Below, piece by piece: positions 26,037 through 35,089 of a DNA stretch of 64,000 nucleotides. The stretch spans positions 1-64,000 of the forward strand of contig NZVC01000044.1 in NCBI GenBank assembly GCA_002701395.1. The letters are read 5' to 3'. The position numbers and the translations under genes are program-made. Origin of the DNA: Maritimibacter sp. (GTDB lineage: Bacteria > Pseudomonadota > Alphaproteobacteria > Rhodobacterales > Rhodobacteraceae). The notes beneath the pieces are model-generated. The model was given only the letters and a program-made list of their open reading frames with translations. It searched no databases and was not told where the DNA came from. How positions within the stretch are numbered: position 1 is the stretch's first letter; every line of letters starts with the position of its first letter.

Positions 26037-26771
26037 CTACCCCTCGCCCCGCGCGTGTCCGGGCAGGCCGGACGGATCGCGGTGCTTTGGCGCCTTCACC
26101 CGCGACATCAGCCAGTTCGGCCCGGCCATCAGCCCGTTCAGAACCGGGTTCTTGCGCACCTGCGCCTTCATCTTTTCGATCCGCATCACGTCCTCGATCC
26201 GGCGATCAAGGAAGGCCCAGGTATCGGCCCGGCCCTCGCTGTCGTCGCCCAGCCAGAACAGCACGGACGACCCGTAAACCCCGGCCAGCGTCGCGCGCTT
26301 GGTGTACCAGTTGATGTCGTCCGACGGATCGCCAAGGGCGGTCCAGATCGCATCGCAGGTTTCCCAAATCAGGCGCGCGCCTTCGGGTGCATTCTGCGGC
26401 AACGCGAAGAAGGCAGACCCCCGGCGCACCGCCTCGCGGTCGTCGATCGCTTCGATCCGGGCGCGCACCGCGAAGGTGATGCGTTCGCGGATCTTCATGG
26501 TCGAAAGGTCGGCCTGTTCTAGCCGCGCCAGCATCGCGGCGTCGCCGCGCCGGTGAAACGCCGCCGCAAGGTCCAGCGCCCCGCGCGGCGCGATGGCGCG
26601 CGCCTCAACAACGGTCATGCCAAGGTCATGGGCGGCGGCGCGGAAGCTGGCGTCGGACCAGCCGTCGAAGGCCACATGCGGCAGCATCGCGTCCAGCAGG
26701 CGCGCACGGTCCGGCGCGGTCGTCCCGTCGGCCCCGGTTTCGGGACCCGGTTCGGTGGATGGATCGGTCAT
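26037..26771 (-). CDS. COQ9 family protein (ubiquinone biosynthesis)
   Basis: A 244-residue COQ9 protein. In mitochondria and alphaproteobacteria COQ9 binds lipid and presents quinone intermediates to the COQ7-type hydroxylase. It has a TetR-like helical fold without an HTH role. Characteristic segments are MLPHVAFDGWSDASFRAAA and DINWYTKRATLAGVYGSSVLFW. The ATG at 26771 has GGAGGA four bases upstream; an ATG five codons earlier is less well placed. It is divergent from rpsU and heads a two-gene operon with the quinone oxidoreductase. Confidence 0.9.
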   Translation of the reverse strand: MTDPSTEPGPETGADGTTAPDRARLLDAMLPHVAFDGWSDASFRAAAHDLGMTVVEARAIAPRGALDLAAAFHRRGDAAMLARLEQADLSTMKIRERITFAVRARIEAIDDREAVRRGSAFFALPQNAPEGARLIWETCDAIWTALGDPSDDINWYTKRATLAGVYGSSVLFWLGDDSEGRADTWAFLDRRIEDVMRIEKMKAQVRKNPVLNGLMAGPNWLMSRVKAPKHRDPSGLPGHARGEG

Positions 26772-26815
26772 CGGCTCCTCCGTCATTGCCCGCCTGGATG
26801 CGGGCCGGCTTTAGG

Positions 26816-26844
26816 TGGACAAGGTAGCTTGCCTTTGCTATACG
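26816..26844 (+). promoter_or_regulatory. Candidate promoter of rpsU
   Basis: TGGACA (five of six) and TATACG (four of six) are separated by exactly 17 bases and end 52 bases before the rpsU ATG, a normal distance for a ribosomal protein gene. Confidence 0.5.
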
Positions 26845-26896
26845 GCCACCTCCTGCAATTTCCGCAACCCTAACTTAGAAAGGTGGTGACAACCAC

Positions 26897-27103
26897 ATGC
26901 AGGTCAGCGTTCGCGACAACAATGTCGATCAGGCCCTTCGGGCTCTGAAAAAGAAGCTGCAGCGTGAGGGCGTCTTCCGTGAGATGAAGCTTCGGCAACA
27001 TTTCGAGAAGCCCTCCGAGAAGCGCGCACGCGAGAAGGCCGAGGCCATCCGCCGCGCCCGCAAACTCGCACGCAAAAAAGCCCAGCGCGAAGGTCTTCTC
27101 TAA
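26897..27103 (+). CDS. rpsU: 30S ribosomal protein S21
   Basis: A 68-residue S21 with the standard start [20 protein letters not shown] and a highly basic C-terminal half (Arg/Lys-rich, ending KKAQREGLL). S21 helps initiation-site pairing on the 30S platform. AGGTGG precedes the start. It is monocistronic between a good promoter and a terminator. Confidence 0.97.
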   Translation: MQVSVRDNNVDQALRALKKKLQREGVFREMKLRQHFEKPSEKRAREKAEAIRRARKLARKKAQREGLL

Positions 27104-27146
27104 GACCGACAAGGCTTGGCTGGCGGGGCAACCCGCCATTCAGACG

Positions 27147-27172
27147 ACCCCCGCGGCATCGCCCGGGGGTTT
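27147..27172 (+). terminator. Terminator of rpsU
   Basis: A 7-bp stem (27147-27153 / 27164-27170) is followed by TTTGTC. A second perfect 7-bp hairpin with a GCAA tetraloop (27121-27127 / 27132-27138) lies just before it, right after the rpsU stop codon. Confidence 0.8.
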
Positions 27173-27845
27173 GTCATTTCCGGGGGCAGGATGCGTACCC
27201 GCGTCCTGCCCCCGCCCTTTCGTCATGACCTCGGCCACAATCCGGCCCAGAGGAACGGCGCCCCACGCACGTCGTGGCGGGCGCTCCAGATCCTTTGGGT
27301 AGCGGCCGGGACCGCGCCGTCCGACATGACAATGTGCGAAAGGCGTGGGTCCGCTCAGGGCCGTCTCTCTATGGCGGCGCGGGGCCACAAGTTGCACATC
27401 AAAGATGTGTCTGACCTTGCCGGACCATGAGCCGCGAGCGTTGCACACCGCTTTGCGGGGACTGCTACGGTTCGCGCGGACTCGCAGGTGCTCGCGTGGC
27501 GGGCACCGTCGTTCGACAGGCATTGCCGAAGGCGGGAAGCGTCACCGGGCGGGCATGGACATGTTGCGACTTATTGCGACCGCTCGCGGATGCGCATCAG
27601 CGTGGTGCGCGCATGGGGCGGTTGTGCAGCCGGTTCATGAGCGCGCGCGGGCCTGGCCCAAGACGGGGCGGCTTCCGGATTCGCCGCCCGGTTTTCGGTT
27701 TCGACCCCTTGGCGTGAAGCGACGTGGGTCCCGACCGTTTTGCGCGGACCGCCAGTTCGCCGGCCCGGGCACCCCCTCCCCCAATCCGGGACTCGGCGGA
27801 GCAACGGGACCCGACCTCACTGCCCCGACGCCAGGCATTCGCGCA
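27173..27845. other. Gene-free spacer between rpsU and the chemoreceptor gene
   Basis: About 670 bases with no protein that looks real on either strand; the open frames present are Arg/Pro/Gly-rich and lack start signals. Near the left end is a strong 14-bp hairpin (27182-27195 / 27200-27213, one G-U pair, loop TACC) followed by a short T-run. It could be a second rpsU terminator or the end of a small RNA. No tRNA fold was seen. Confidence 0.5.
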
Positions 27846-29579
27846 TCAGGCCGATCTGCGCGCCGCGTCCCAAGCCTGCTGCTCGTCTTCTGCCGAGTCG
27901 TCGTCACCGAAACGGAACGCCGCCACCGCGCCGGCCAGCCCTTCGGCGCCGGCGTTCATCGAGCCGACGGCCGCGGTCGTTTCTTCGAACATCGCGGCGT
28001 TCTGCTGGGTGACCTTGTCCAGTTCGTTGGCGGCGCTGGTGATCTCGGACAGGCTGCCGGACTGGGCGCGGGTCTCGGTCGCGATGCGGCCGATACGCTC
28101 GGCGGTTTCGCGAACCGCTGTCACGATCCCCTCAAGCGCCTCTCCCGTCCGTCCGACCAGTTGCACGCCTTCCTGCACCTGCTCGCCACTGGACGAAATC
28201 AGCTGGCTGATCTCGCGCGCGGCCTCGGACGACCTCTGGGCGAGCGCCCGCACTTCCGAGGCGACGACAGCGAAACCTCGGCCCGCGTCACCGGCGCGCG
28301 CCGCCTCGACCCCCGCATTCAGCGCCAAAAGGTTGGTCTGGAAGGCGATGTCGTCGATGAATTTGGTGATGCGGGCGATCTTGCCTGACGAGGATTCGAT
28401 CAGGCTCATCGCGGCCACCGTCCGCTCGACGATCTCGCCACCCGCGCTGGCTTTGTCCTGCGCCTCGCCCGCATAAGACGACGCATCTTCTGCCATCGAC
28501 GCAGCCTCGTCGACCGACGCGGTCAATGCGGTCAGTGCCGCCGCCGTTTCCTGAAGGGTCGCCGCCTGCCGCTCGGTCCGGATCGAAAGCTCTTCGGACG
28601 AGCTGTTGATCTGCGACGCGTCGTTGCGGATGCGGTCGGTGAAGTCCGCGACATCCCGCAAAGCTTCCGAAAGCTGGGTCAGCGCCTCGTTGAAATCCGC
28701 GCGCAGCGGTTCGTATTCTTCTGCGAATGCCGTGCCGATGCGCGTGTTCAGGTCGCCGTTGGACAGCCCGCGCAGGGCGATCTTCAACTTGTCCAGCACT
28801 TCGCCCAGTTGCTCTGTCATCTTGCGGCGCGACTCGGCTTCGCGTTCTTCTGCCTCGCGCATCCGCTGCTGGGCGGCCTCGGCCTCGGCCTGCTGGGCCT
28901 GCACGGTCGCGGTCGCAGCCTCTGCCCGAGAGCGCGCGGCTTCCGCCTCTGCCCTGTCGGCCTCGGCCTCTGACTGCGCGGCGCGCGCCTTTTCAAGCGC
29001 CTCGTCCGTTGTTTGCTTCGCCTCTGCCAGCGCGGCATTCCGGGCCTGGCTTTCGGCGTCCATCTTCAGGCGGACGCGCACCGCGATGACCAGCGCGGCC
29101 GTTTCCACCAGAACGATGGCGCCGTGGAACAAGGATCGCTCGATATTCGCGAGGATGTCGGACGACGGATAAACCAGAGACGGAAGCAGGATGCTAAGCG
29201 AGACGTGGTGCAGCACGATGGTTCCCGCCGCGAACAGGATCGCCCGAACCCCGACCAATGCGACCATCGCCGCAAGCACCGCGAAGAAGGACATATGCGC
29301 GTCAAGCTGCCACGGATGGCCCGCAAAGGCCGCCGTCAGGCCGATTGCCTGTCCGACCATGCCCTGCCCGACCGCGATGCGCCCAAGCCGCCCGCCCGTC
29401 CGCATTCCGACCTGACCCAGCCCCGCGAAGGCGGCCGAGATCCCGACAGCCACCCAGCTTTGCGAGCCGGTCAGCAGGACAACCAGCGCAACCACGGGCA
29501 CGCCCGCCCATGCGCACATCATCAGCCGCCGCGTTGCGGTGTCGCGGCTTTTTTCCAGTTCACTGTTGCCGTTTTCCAT
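27846..29579 (-). CDS. Methyl-accepting chemotaxis protein
   Basis: A 577-residue chemoreceptor. The N-terminal 170 residues hold several hydrophobic spans with very short loops, so it has no large periplasmic sensor and may sense within the membrane or cytosol. A long Ala/Glu coiled coil follows (about 175-255), then a HAMP-like segment, then the signalling domain with the highly conserved tip [20 protein letters not shown] and [18 protein letters not shown]. No CheR-binding pentapeptide is evident at the C-terminus. It starts three bases after the small exported-protein gene upstream. No other che genes are in the window. Confidence 0.93.
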   Translation of the reverse strand: MENGNSELEKSRDTATRRLMMCAWAGVPVVALVVLLTGSQSWVAVGISAAFAGLGQVGMRTGGRLGRIAVGQGMVGQAIGLTAAFAGHPWQLDAHMSFFAVLAAMVALVGVRAILFAAGTIVLHHVSLSILLPSLVYPSSDILANIERSLFHGAIVLVETAALVIAVRVRLKMDAESQARNAALAEAKQTTDEALEKARAAQSEAEADRAEAEAARSRAEAATATVQAQQAEAEAAQQRMREAEEREAESRRKMTEQLGEVLDKLKIALRGLSNGDLNTRIGTAFAEEYEPLRADFNEALTQLSEALRDVADFTDRIRNDASQINSSSEELSIRTERQAATLQETAAALTALTASVDEAASMAEDASSYAGEAQDKASAGGEIVERTVAAMSLIESSSGKIARITKFIDDIAFQTNLLALNAGVEAARAGDAGRGFAVVASEVRALAQRSSEAAREISQLISSSGEQVQEGVQLVGRTGEALEGIVTAVRETAERIGRIATETRAQSGSLSEITSAANELDKVTQQNAAMFEETTAAVGSMNAGAEGLAGAVAAFRFGDDDSAEDEQQAWDAARRSA

Positions 29580-29582
29580 TGC

Positions 29583-29897
29583 TCAACCCACTCCACATAT
29601 CGCTGCCAGCGCCGTGCCATCGCTAACCCACCACGCACCTTCGTTCCTGACGCGGCGCACAAACCCTTCGGTGGCGTCCGGTGCGGTCGTGTCGGTCGCC
29701 GCCGCGAAGACCGCCATTGGCGCGCGGATCGGCCCGACCAAGCGTCCGCCCGCACGCGCGACGATCTCACCGGCATTTGCCCAAGGCGGCACGATCACCA
29801 GCATCGGTCCGTCGACGCGGGGATCGCCGCCGACGACGGCGGCCACCGGCCCCGACAGCACGGCCAGAACCGGAAACGCGAACAGGGTCAGACGCAC
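29583..29897 (-). CDS. Hypothetical exported protein, 104 aa
   Basis: A small protein with a signal peptide (VRLTLFAFPVLAVLSG). The GTG at 29897 is chosen because GAGAGG lies about eight bases upstream and the peptide begins at once. The rest carries MLVIVPPWANAGEIVARAGG and then GPIRAPMAVFAA, which looks like a compact alpha/beta domain. I do not recognise the family. It ends three bases before the chemoreceptor start, so the two are translationally coupled. A role as its periplasmic partner is a guess. Confidence 0.65.
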   Translation of the reverse strand: MRLTLFAFPVLAVLSGPVAAVVGGDPRVDGPMLVIVPPWANAGEIVARAGGRLVGPIRAPMAVFAAATDTTAPDATEGFVRRVRNEGAWWVSDGTALAAICGVG

Positions 29898-29967
29898 CTT
29901 GGCACCTCTCTCAAGTCGCGAGGGGTATAAGCACCGAATGCTTAAGTCGGTCTGAACGGCAGCACAC

Positions 29968-29995
29968 AAAAAAGGGCGGCCCGAAAAGGCCGCCC
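29968..29995 (-). terminator. Terminator of the SpoIIAA-like gene
   Basis: A perfect 8-bp GC stem (29974-29981 / 29988-29995, loop cgaaaa) is followed on the minus strand by six T. It lies 33 bases after the stop codon at 30028. Confidence 0.9.
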
Positions 29996-30027
29996 CAAGC
30001 CGGACAGTGGCTGTGACAATGAAAGCG

Positions 30028-30753
30028 TCAGGACTTCAGCCAGTCGCGCGCCGCGGCGTGATCTTCCGCCGGAAAGTACCGGGCTTCCTTGCCCAGAAGG
30101 CGCTTGCCCAGACCCACGGCCATCTTCTGCCAGCCGGCATCCCCGACGATGGCGGCGCGGTCCAGCATCGGCGCGTGATCGCGGACCAGCTTGAAATGCT
30201 CGCCCAGCGCCCCGAAGCCCTGCCAGCCGTCGAAGTCGCGGATGTCCAGCAGCAGCCGGAACCGCGTGTTGGCCCGGATGAAGGCGTTCAATTGCTCGAC
30301 CTCGGCGTCATAGACTGCGCTGTCCAGCTTCCCCAGAAGCTGGATTTCCAGCGCCCCGTCGCCCAAATCGGTCTGGTGGATCGCGCCCAGGGATTCCGTC
30401 AGCCAGCGTTTCGCCTCGTCCACTTGGCCGGGCTGGAACACCATCACCGGACACGGCAGGATCACCGAGAATGCCTTGATCGCAGTTGCGATGCCCTTCG
30501 ACCCGGTCACCACCGCGATCCGGTCGAACCCGCGCCAGTGCTTCAGCCCCGTGCGGGCATCGTCCCACAGTGCCCCCAACGTAAAATCGCTGACGTTCGA
30601 GTCCATCTCCAACAGCAGGCGCACGCGCACGTCGCCCTCGGTGGCGGCGTCGATCGCGGGCATCAGAACGTCGCGATAGTCTGCGTCCGTCACGCTGCCC
30701 GAGACGTGGACGTGCAGCATGTCAGCGCGTTGCGTTTCCTTCAGTTCCATCAT
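30028..30753 (-). CDS. Tandem SpoIIAA-like (STAS-fold) protein
   Basis: A 241-residue protein made of two similar domains of the SpoIIAA-like family (PF11964), residues about 1-120 and 125-241. Each half has the pattern of a starting strand, LLL(E/D)-type central strands (RVRLLLEMDS and RFRLLLDIRDFDGW), and a final segment with W/L before the end. Such domains are usually single and are thought to act as small lipid- or partner-binding modules in stress responses. The duplication is the notable point. It forms a single-gene unit with a strong terminator. Confidence 0.8.
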   Translation of the reverse strand: MMELKETQRADMLHVHVSGSVTDADYRDVLMPAIDAATEGDVRVRLLLEMDSNVSDFTLGALWDDARTGLKHWRGFDRIAVVTGSKGIATAIKAFSVILPCPVMVFQPGQVDEAKRWLTESLGAIHQTDLGDGALEIQLLGKLDSAVYDAEVEQLNAFIRANTRFRLLLDIRDFDGWQGFGALGEHFKLVRDHAPMLDRAAIVGDAGWQKMAVGLGKRLLGKEARYFPAEDHAAARDWLKS

Positions 30754-30829
30754 GACGGGTCCCTCCGACAGTCTTCCTTACGTCATATAGGAACGCGGCG
30801 ACCCGCCTCACAGGCGGTCCGGCAAGATG

Positions 30830-31291
30830 TCACACTGGCAGGGCGGTGGTCTGGAACACCGTGCGCAGCGCGAAGGACGAATGCATCTGCGCCACGCCGG
30901 GCAGCCGTGCAAGATACCGGCGGTGGATGCGCGCGAAATCGTCGGTATCCTCGGCGGACAGCTTCAGAAGATAATCTGCCGTTCCCGCCATCAGGTGGCA
31001 TTCCAGCAGGTCGGGGATGCGCGCGACCTCGCGCTCGAAGGCGTCCAGCACTTCCTCTGCCTGACCGGACAGGGTGATCTCGACGAACACCGTGGTGGGC
31101 CGGTTCAGCTTGCGGGGGTCCAGCAGAGCCACATACCGGGCGATGATCCCCTCGGCCTCCAGCCGCTGCACCCGCCGGTGACAGGCCGAGGGCGACAGGT
31201 TCACCGCCTCTGACAATTCGGCATTCGAGATGCGCCCGCGTTTCTGCAACGCACGCAGGATTCGGCGATCGGTATCGTCAAGTTCGGTCAT
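30830..31291 (-). CDS. Lrp/AsnC family transcriptional regulator
   Basis: A 153-residue regulator. The ATG at 31291 has GGGAGGA nine bases upstream. The N-terminal winged helix (MTELDDTDRRILRALQKRGR, with NLSPSACHRRVQRLEAEG as the recognition part) is followed by the RAM ligand-binding domain. It is divergent from ald and so is very likely an AldR-type activator of alanine dehydrogenase that responds to alanine. The 130-base spacer holds an imperfect dyad around the TTTTGCGC and ACGCCAAA half-sites near 31322-31343, a possible operator. Confidence 0.92.
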   Translation of the reverse strand: MTELDDTDRRILRALQKRGRISNAELSEAVNLSPSACHRRVQRLEAEGIIARYVALLDPRKLNRPTTVFVEITLSGQAEEVLDAFEREVARIPDLLECHLMAGTADYLLKLSAEDTDDFARIHRRYLARLPGVAQMHSSFALRTVFQTTALPV

Positions 31292-31421
31292 GGCGCAGAT
31301 TCCTCCCGCGTATCCGCCGATTTTGCGCATGATCTACGCCAAACCGGAACGGCTGGCACCAAAATTCCGATGAGATTGCGCGGCGCGCGCGACAAGCTGA
31401 CTGGAAACGAGGAGGAACGCC

Positions 31422-32540
31422 ATGAAGATCGGTTGCCCAAAGGAAATCAAGCCGCAGGAATTTCGCGTCGGCGTCACGCCCAGCGCCGCGCACGAAGCGG
31501 TCACGCACGGACATGCCGTGCTGGTCGAAACCGGCGCGGGCATGGGGTCCGGGTTCACCGACGCGGATTACATCGCGGCGGGCGCGACCATCGCGGGCAG
31601 CGCGGCGGATGTCTTCGCCGAGGCCGACATGATCGTGAAGGTCAAAGAACCGCAGGCGACGGAACGGAAGATGCTGCGCGAGGGGCAAATCCTGTTCACC
31701 TACCTGCACCTTGCGCCGGACCCGGCCCAGACGGCGGATCTGCTGGCCTCTGGCGCCACCTGCATCGCCTACGAAACGGTGACCGACGCCAATGGCGGGC
31801 TGCCGCTTTTGGCGCCGATGTCCGAGGTGGCGGGAAAGCTGGCGCCGCAGGTCGGCGCATGGACGCTGCAAAAGGCCAACGGCGGTCGCGGCGTGCTTTT
31901 GGGCGGCGTGCCCGGTGTGGGACCGGCGCAGGTGGTTGTGTTCGGGGGCGGTGTCGTCGGCACCAACGCGGCGCGCGTCGCGGCGGGCATGGGGGCCGAT
32001 GTGACCGTGCTTGACCGCTCGTTGCCGCGGATGCGCTATCTGGACGACGTGTTCGGCGGTCAGTTCCGCACCCGGCTGGCGTCCGCCGCGAACACGGCAG
32101 AGCTGGTGGCGCAGGCCGACATGGTCATCGGCGCGGTGCTGATCCCCGGGGCGGCGGCGCCGAAGCTGGTGTCGCGCGCGCAGCTTTCCACGATGAAGCC
32201 CGGTGCGGCGATCGTCGATGTCGCCATCGACCAAGGCGGCTGTTTCGAGACATCGAAACCCACCACGCACGAGGATCCGATCTACGAAGTCGACGGCATC
32301 ATGCACTATTGCGTGGCGAACATGCCCGGCGCCGTGGCGCGTACGTCGACCATCGCGCTGGGGAACGCGACGATGCCATTCCTTCTGGCGTTGGCCGACA
32401 AGGGCTGGCGCCAAGCCTGCGAAGACGACCCCCACCTGCTGCAAGGGCTGAACGTCCACGCCGGTAAGCTGACCAGCTATCCGGTTGGCAAGGCGCTTGG
32501 CATCGACGTTTTGTCGCCCGCGCTGGCGTTGAAGGCCTAG
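31422..32540 (+). CDS. ald: Alanine dehydrogenase
   Basis: A 372-residue NAD-dependent enzyme interconverting L-alanine and pyruvate plus ammonium. The N-terminal MKIGCPKEIKPQEFRVGVTP is characteristic, with Lys and Arg for substrate binding. Segments LAPDPAQTADLL and the Rossmann motif VVFGGGVVGTNAARVAAGMG follow, and the NMPGAVARTST segment near residues 299-309 is diagnostic. GAGGAGG precedes the ATG. It is controlled, by inference, from the divergent Lrp-type gene. Its last four bases overlap the end of the convergent SH3b gene. Confidence 0.96.
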   Translation: MKIGCPKEIKPQEFRVGVTPSAAHEAVTHGHAVLVETGAGMGSGFTDADYIAAGATIAGSAADVFAEADMIVKVKEPQATERKMLREGQILFTYLHLAPDPAQTADLLASGATCIAYETVTDANGGLPLLAPMSEVAGKLAPQVGAWTLQKANGGRGVLLGGVPGVGPAQVVVFGGGVVGTNAARVAAGMGADVTVLDRSLPRMRYLDDVFGGQFRTRLASAANTAELVAQADMVIGAVLIPGAAAPKLVSRAQLSTMKPGAAIVDVAIDQGGCFETSKPTTHEDPIYEVDGIMHYCVANMPGAVARTSTIALGNATMPFLLALADKGWRQACEDDPHLLQGLNVHAGKLTSYPVGKALGIDVLSPALALKA

Positions 32541-33160
32541 CGGGTCAGCCCCGCGCTCAGGGTCCAGCCTGTCACGCCGGACTCGTGCTCGACCATGACC
32601 CACGGGCCGCTTTTTTCGATGACCGCGACCCAGTCGCCGCGGTCCATTCCGCGCAGCACGGCGAAATCCTCGCCGGGGCCGGAATGGAGGTCAAGCTTGC
32701 CAAGGTCGGGCCACACGACCGAGGTATAGCGCGCAGCGGAGTCAGACGTGGCGGCGGGCGGCGCGGCGACCGGAGCAACGGCGGTCACGACCGCCTCGGA
32801 CGCGGGGCGCGGGATCGGGGCGGGTTCAGCGATGGCCGCTACCGGCGCGGCCAACGGTGCCGCAAGTGCTGCGTTGCGCACCCAGCCCTTGGCGCCCGAC
32901 GGAAGGCGCACCAGCGTCCAGCCTGATACATGCTCGATTGTCGCGATGTGCGATCCGCTTCGGGCGAACGTCACGCTGCCGTCGATCGTCTGGACGCGTG
33001 TCCCGGCCGGGGCCGTCGCAACCACGCCGTACAGCATGTCCGGCCCGGCCCGAAGCCCCGTCGCACCCCCCAGCATCGCCTGACCGGCCTGCGCGCCCTC
33101 CGGGGCAAACCCGACAGCGCAAACGGCCGCGAGCGAAAGAAAAGCCTTTCCGATCATCAT
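32537..33160 (-). CDS. Exported protein with two bacterial SH3 domains
   Basis: A 207-residue protein with a signal peptide (MMIGKAFLSLAAVCAVGFA). Two SH3b domains are seen, about residues 30-95 (LRAGPDMLYGVV, then GWTLVRLPSGAKGWV) and 142-207 (LHSGPGEDFAVLRGM, then PWVMVEHESGVTGWTLS). An Ala/Pro-rich linker joins them. SH3b domains of this kind usually bind peptidoglycan or cell-wall enzymes. GGAGG precedes the start. It overlaps the ald stop region by four bases on the opposite strand. Confidence 0.85.
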   Translation of the reverse strand: MMIGKAFLSLAAVCAVGFAPEGAQAGQAMLGGATGLRAGPDMLYGVVATAPAGTRVQTIDGSVTFARSGSHIATIEHVSGWTLVRLPSGAKGWVRNAALAAPLAAPVAAIAEPAPIPRPASEAVVTAVAPVAAPPAATSDSAARYTSVVWPDLGKLDLHSGPGEDFAVLRGMDRGDWVAVIEKSGPWVMVEHESGVTGWTLSAGLTR

Positions 33161-33407
33161 CAAGTCCTCCGTCAAACAATTCGTGTCTTCAAATCCGGCG
33201 GCCGACCTGTGCCAGCCTAGCAGCCGCCCGTGCGAAACCGGACCACCACCCTGCGCCCGAACCCGATGCTGCCATACCGCTAATGATTCGGTCGCAACGC
33301 AATCTGCGGACGTAGTCTAGCATGGCTTGCGGAAATTGCCGCCATGTCGGGGAAACGGTCCGCGCCGTCAGACGTCGCGGGCCGCTTCAGCGTTTGTCAC
33401 GGCGTTA

Positions 33408-33842
33408 TCAGACCGGCTTCTTCAGCGAGTCGCGAATTTCCAGCAGGACATCCAGCTCGGTCGGCCCGGCGGGCGCGGCCTCGGCCGGTTCGTCCTCTTT
33501 GCGCACCGCCATGTCGCGAATGCGGTTCACGTAGCGGACCAGCATGAACACCACGAACGCGATGATGAGGAAGTTGATGACCGCCATTATGAAAGCGCCA
33601 TAGGCGAACACCGCCGCCCCGGCTTCGCGCGCGGCTTCAAGCGAGGCATAGTCGCCCTCGCCGCTGAGCAGCAGGAAATTATTGGTGAAATCGAGCCCGC
33701 CGGTGAACAGGCCGATGATCGGGTTGATCAGGTCGTTCACCATCGAAGTGACGATTGCCGTGAACGCCGCACCGATGATGATGCCAACGGCCATGTCCAT
33801 GACATTGCCCTTGGCGATGAAAGCCTTGAATTCATTGAGCAT
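33408..33842 (-). CDS. mscL: Large-conductance mechanosensitive channel
   Basis: A 144-residue MscL. It has the amphipathic N-terminal helix ([20 protein letters not shown]), TM1 with the pore-lining Gly/Ala pattern ([20 protein letters not shown]), a periplasmic loop, TM2 ([20 protein letters not shown]) and a charged cytoplasmic helix. It opens under hypo-osmotic shock. It is a single gene preceded by an A/T-rich promoter region with a direct repeat. Confidence 0.96.
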   Translation of the reverse strand: MLNEFKAFIAKGNVMDMAVGIIIGAAFTAIVTSMVNDLINPIIGLFTGGLDFTNNFLLLSGEGDYASLEAAREAGAAVFAYGAFIMAVINFLIIAFVVFMLVRYVNRIRDMAVRKEDEPAEAAPAGPTELDVLLEIRDSLKKPV

Positions 33843-33896
33843 AATTCGTTCCTTCGCTCGCAGGTTGCAGCGACAGGATACCGGCAGCGCCGGGAA

Positions 33897-33916
33897 ATCT
33901 TAACTATTATCTTAAC
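33897..33916. repeat. Direct repeat in the mscL promoter region
   Basis: ATCTTAAC occurs twice with a 12-base period (33897-33904 and 33909-33916), 55 bases upstream of mscL in otherwise GC-rich DNA. On the minus strand it includes GATAAT, a possible -10 box. It may be a regulator site. Confidence 0.4.
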
Positions 33917-34036
33917 AGCGCCTCAGGATTGCCGGGATTGTCACCCGTCAGACGCATAGGCGCCGCCCCCGAACAGCCCGAACGGGGGCGGCGCCTTTCG
34001 GTGCCGTGCGCAGGCGAGTCCCCTTCGCCGTGTATT

Positions 34037-34285
34037 TCAGCGCGCCAGCACCTCCAGTTGCTCGCCGTTCAGGCAATAGCCCGGCGCCCTCCGGGCCCCT
34101 GCCGCGTTCTCGACAAGCCAAAGGATACAGTCGTCGGATCGGGTGCAGGACCGGCACGTTGTGACCATCTCCTGCAACCGCTCGCCGCCCAGTGTCCCCT
34201 CGACCTGGTCGGCGCTGGTTCCCAGCACCTGCGACATGCCCTGCATCAGACAGGCCGTGTTGGCGTCTTCCATCCGATTGCTCAT
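34037..34285 (-). CDS. DUF6455-like small cysteine protein
   Basis: An 82-residue protein. The ATG at 34285 has GGAGG eight bases upstream. The central TCRSCTRSDDCILWL motif (CxxC, five residues, C, then hydrophobic) and the later PGYCLNGEQLEVL match small Rhodobacteraceae proteins I recall as DUF6455. The four cysteines suggest metal or Fe-S binding. Function unknown. It is monocistronic by spacing. Confidence 0.7.
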   Translation of the reverse strand: MSNRMEDANTACLMQGMSQVLGTSADQVEGTLGGERLQEMVTTCRSCTRSDDCILWLVENAAGARRAPGYCLNGEQLEVLAR

Positions 34286-34378
34286 GACAGTGACCTCCGT
34301 TGCGTATGCGTCGCGACCTGCCGACAAGACGCAAGTTAACGGAGCACGCAGAGCCGCGCCTTGATCAGGATCAAGGTG

Positions 34379-35089
34379 TCAGAGACCGGCTGCGACCCGA
34401 CGCACGACATCGATCCGCTCGCTGTTGGGCGGATGGGTGCCAAGGAAGACGTTGCCGGGGTCGTCGATGCGATCGAAGTACAGGACCCCCGTCAGCGGAT
34501 CATAGCCCGACCGCGCGGCGATCACGGTGCCCAGCGCGTCGGCTTCCAACTCGAAGGTCTTCGCGAAGCCGCGCACCCCCAGTTCCGCACCGATCGACTG
34601 GACCGCGACAAGATCCTCGCCCTGCAGCCCGGACATTTCCGCAAGCACGGCGGCCAGCACGGCGCCGCGCGCGGCGCTTTCCCGCGCCTTCGGGATATGC
34701 CCGAGGATGTGATGCGCCGCTTCATGGCCCAACACGAAGGCAAGCTCGTGCTCGTTCCGCATCTCGGCCAGCAGGGCCGCGGTGACGATCAGCACGGCCT
34801 CGCCGTTCGGGCCTTCGGTCTGGAACGCGTTGGGCGGCGCTGACGGATCGGCGTCGAGCAACACGACGAAATCGCAGTTCCGCACGATGCGTTCCGCGCG
34901 GCAGACCTGCTCTGCCACCGGCAGCGTGCGCGCCACAACGGCGCCCAGTTGCGCGTCGCCCGCCGCAGGGGACAGCGCCCCGTTGCCGTCGGCGAACACA
35001 CCGCCCGATGGCCCGTCGATCCCCGCCGGCGGGGCAAGGGTGCAGGCGGACAGCAGAACGCAGAACAGCGGAAGGACGATACGGAACAT
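34379..35089 (-). CDS. M48-family metallopeptidase lipoprotein
   Basis: A 236-residue protein with a lipoprotein signal (LPLFCVLLSAC, lipidated Cys16). The zinc-protease motif HEAAH is at 122-126, and the third ligand lies in the ELEAD segment (Glu180 or 182, Asp184). It resembles short BepA/LoiP-type M48 peptidases that check outer-membrane proteins in the periplasm. Unlike BepA it has no TPR domain. The start at 35089 is set by the signal peptide and a weak AGAGG. A small plus-strand gene is divergent from it. Confidence 0.87.
   Translation of the reverse strand: MFRIVLPLFCVLLSACTLAPPAGIDGPSGGVFADGNGALSPAAGDAQLGAVVARTLPVAEQVCRAERIVRNCDFVVLLDADPSAPPNAFQTEGPNGEAVLIVTAALLAEMRNEHELAFVLGHEAAHHILGHIPKARESAARGAVLAAVLAEMSGLQGEDLVAVQSIGAELGVRGFAKTFELEADALGTVIAARSGYDPLTGVLYFDRIDDPGNVFLGTHPPNSERIDVVRRVAAGL

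Noticed and set aside
27345-28388. Plus-strand 347-codon frame in the rpsU/chemoreceptor spacer
   Set aside because: No ribosome site, low-complexity Arg/Gly/Pro sequence, and half of it is antisense to the chemoreceptor signalling domain.
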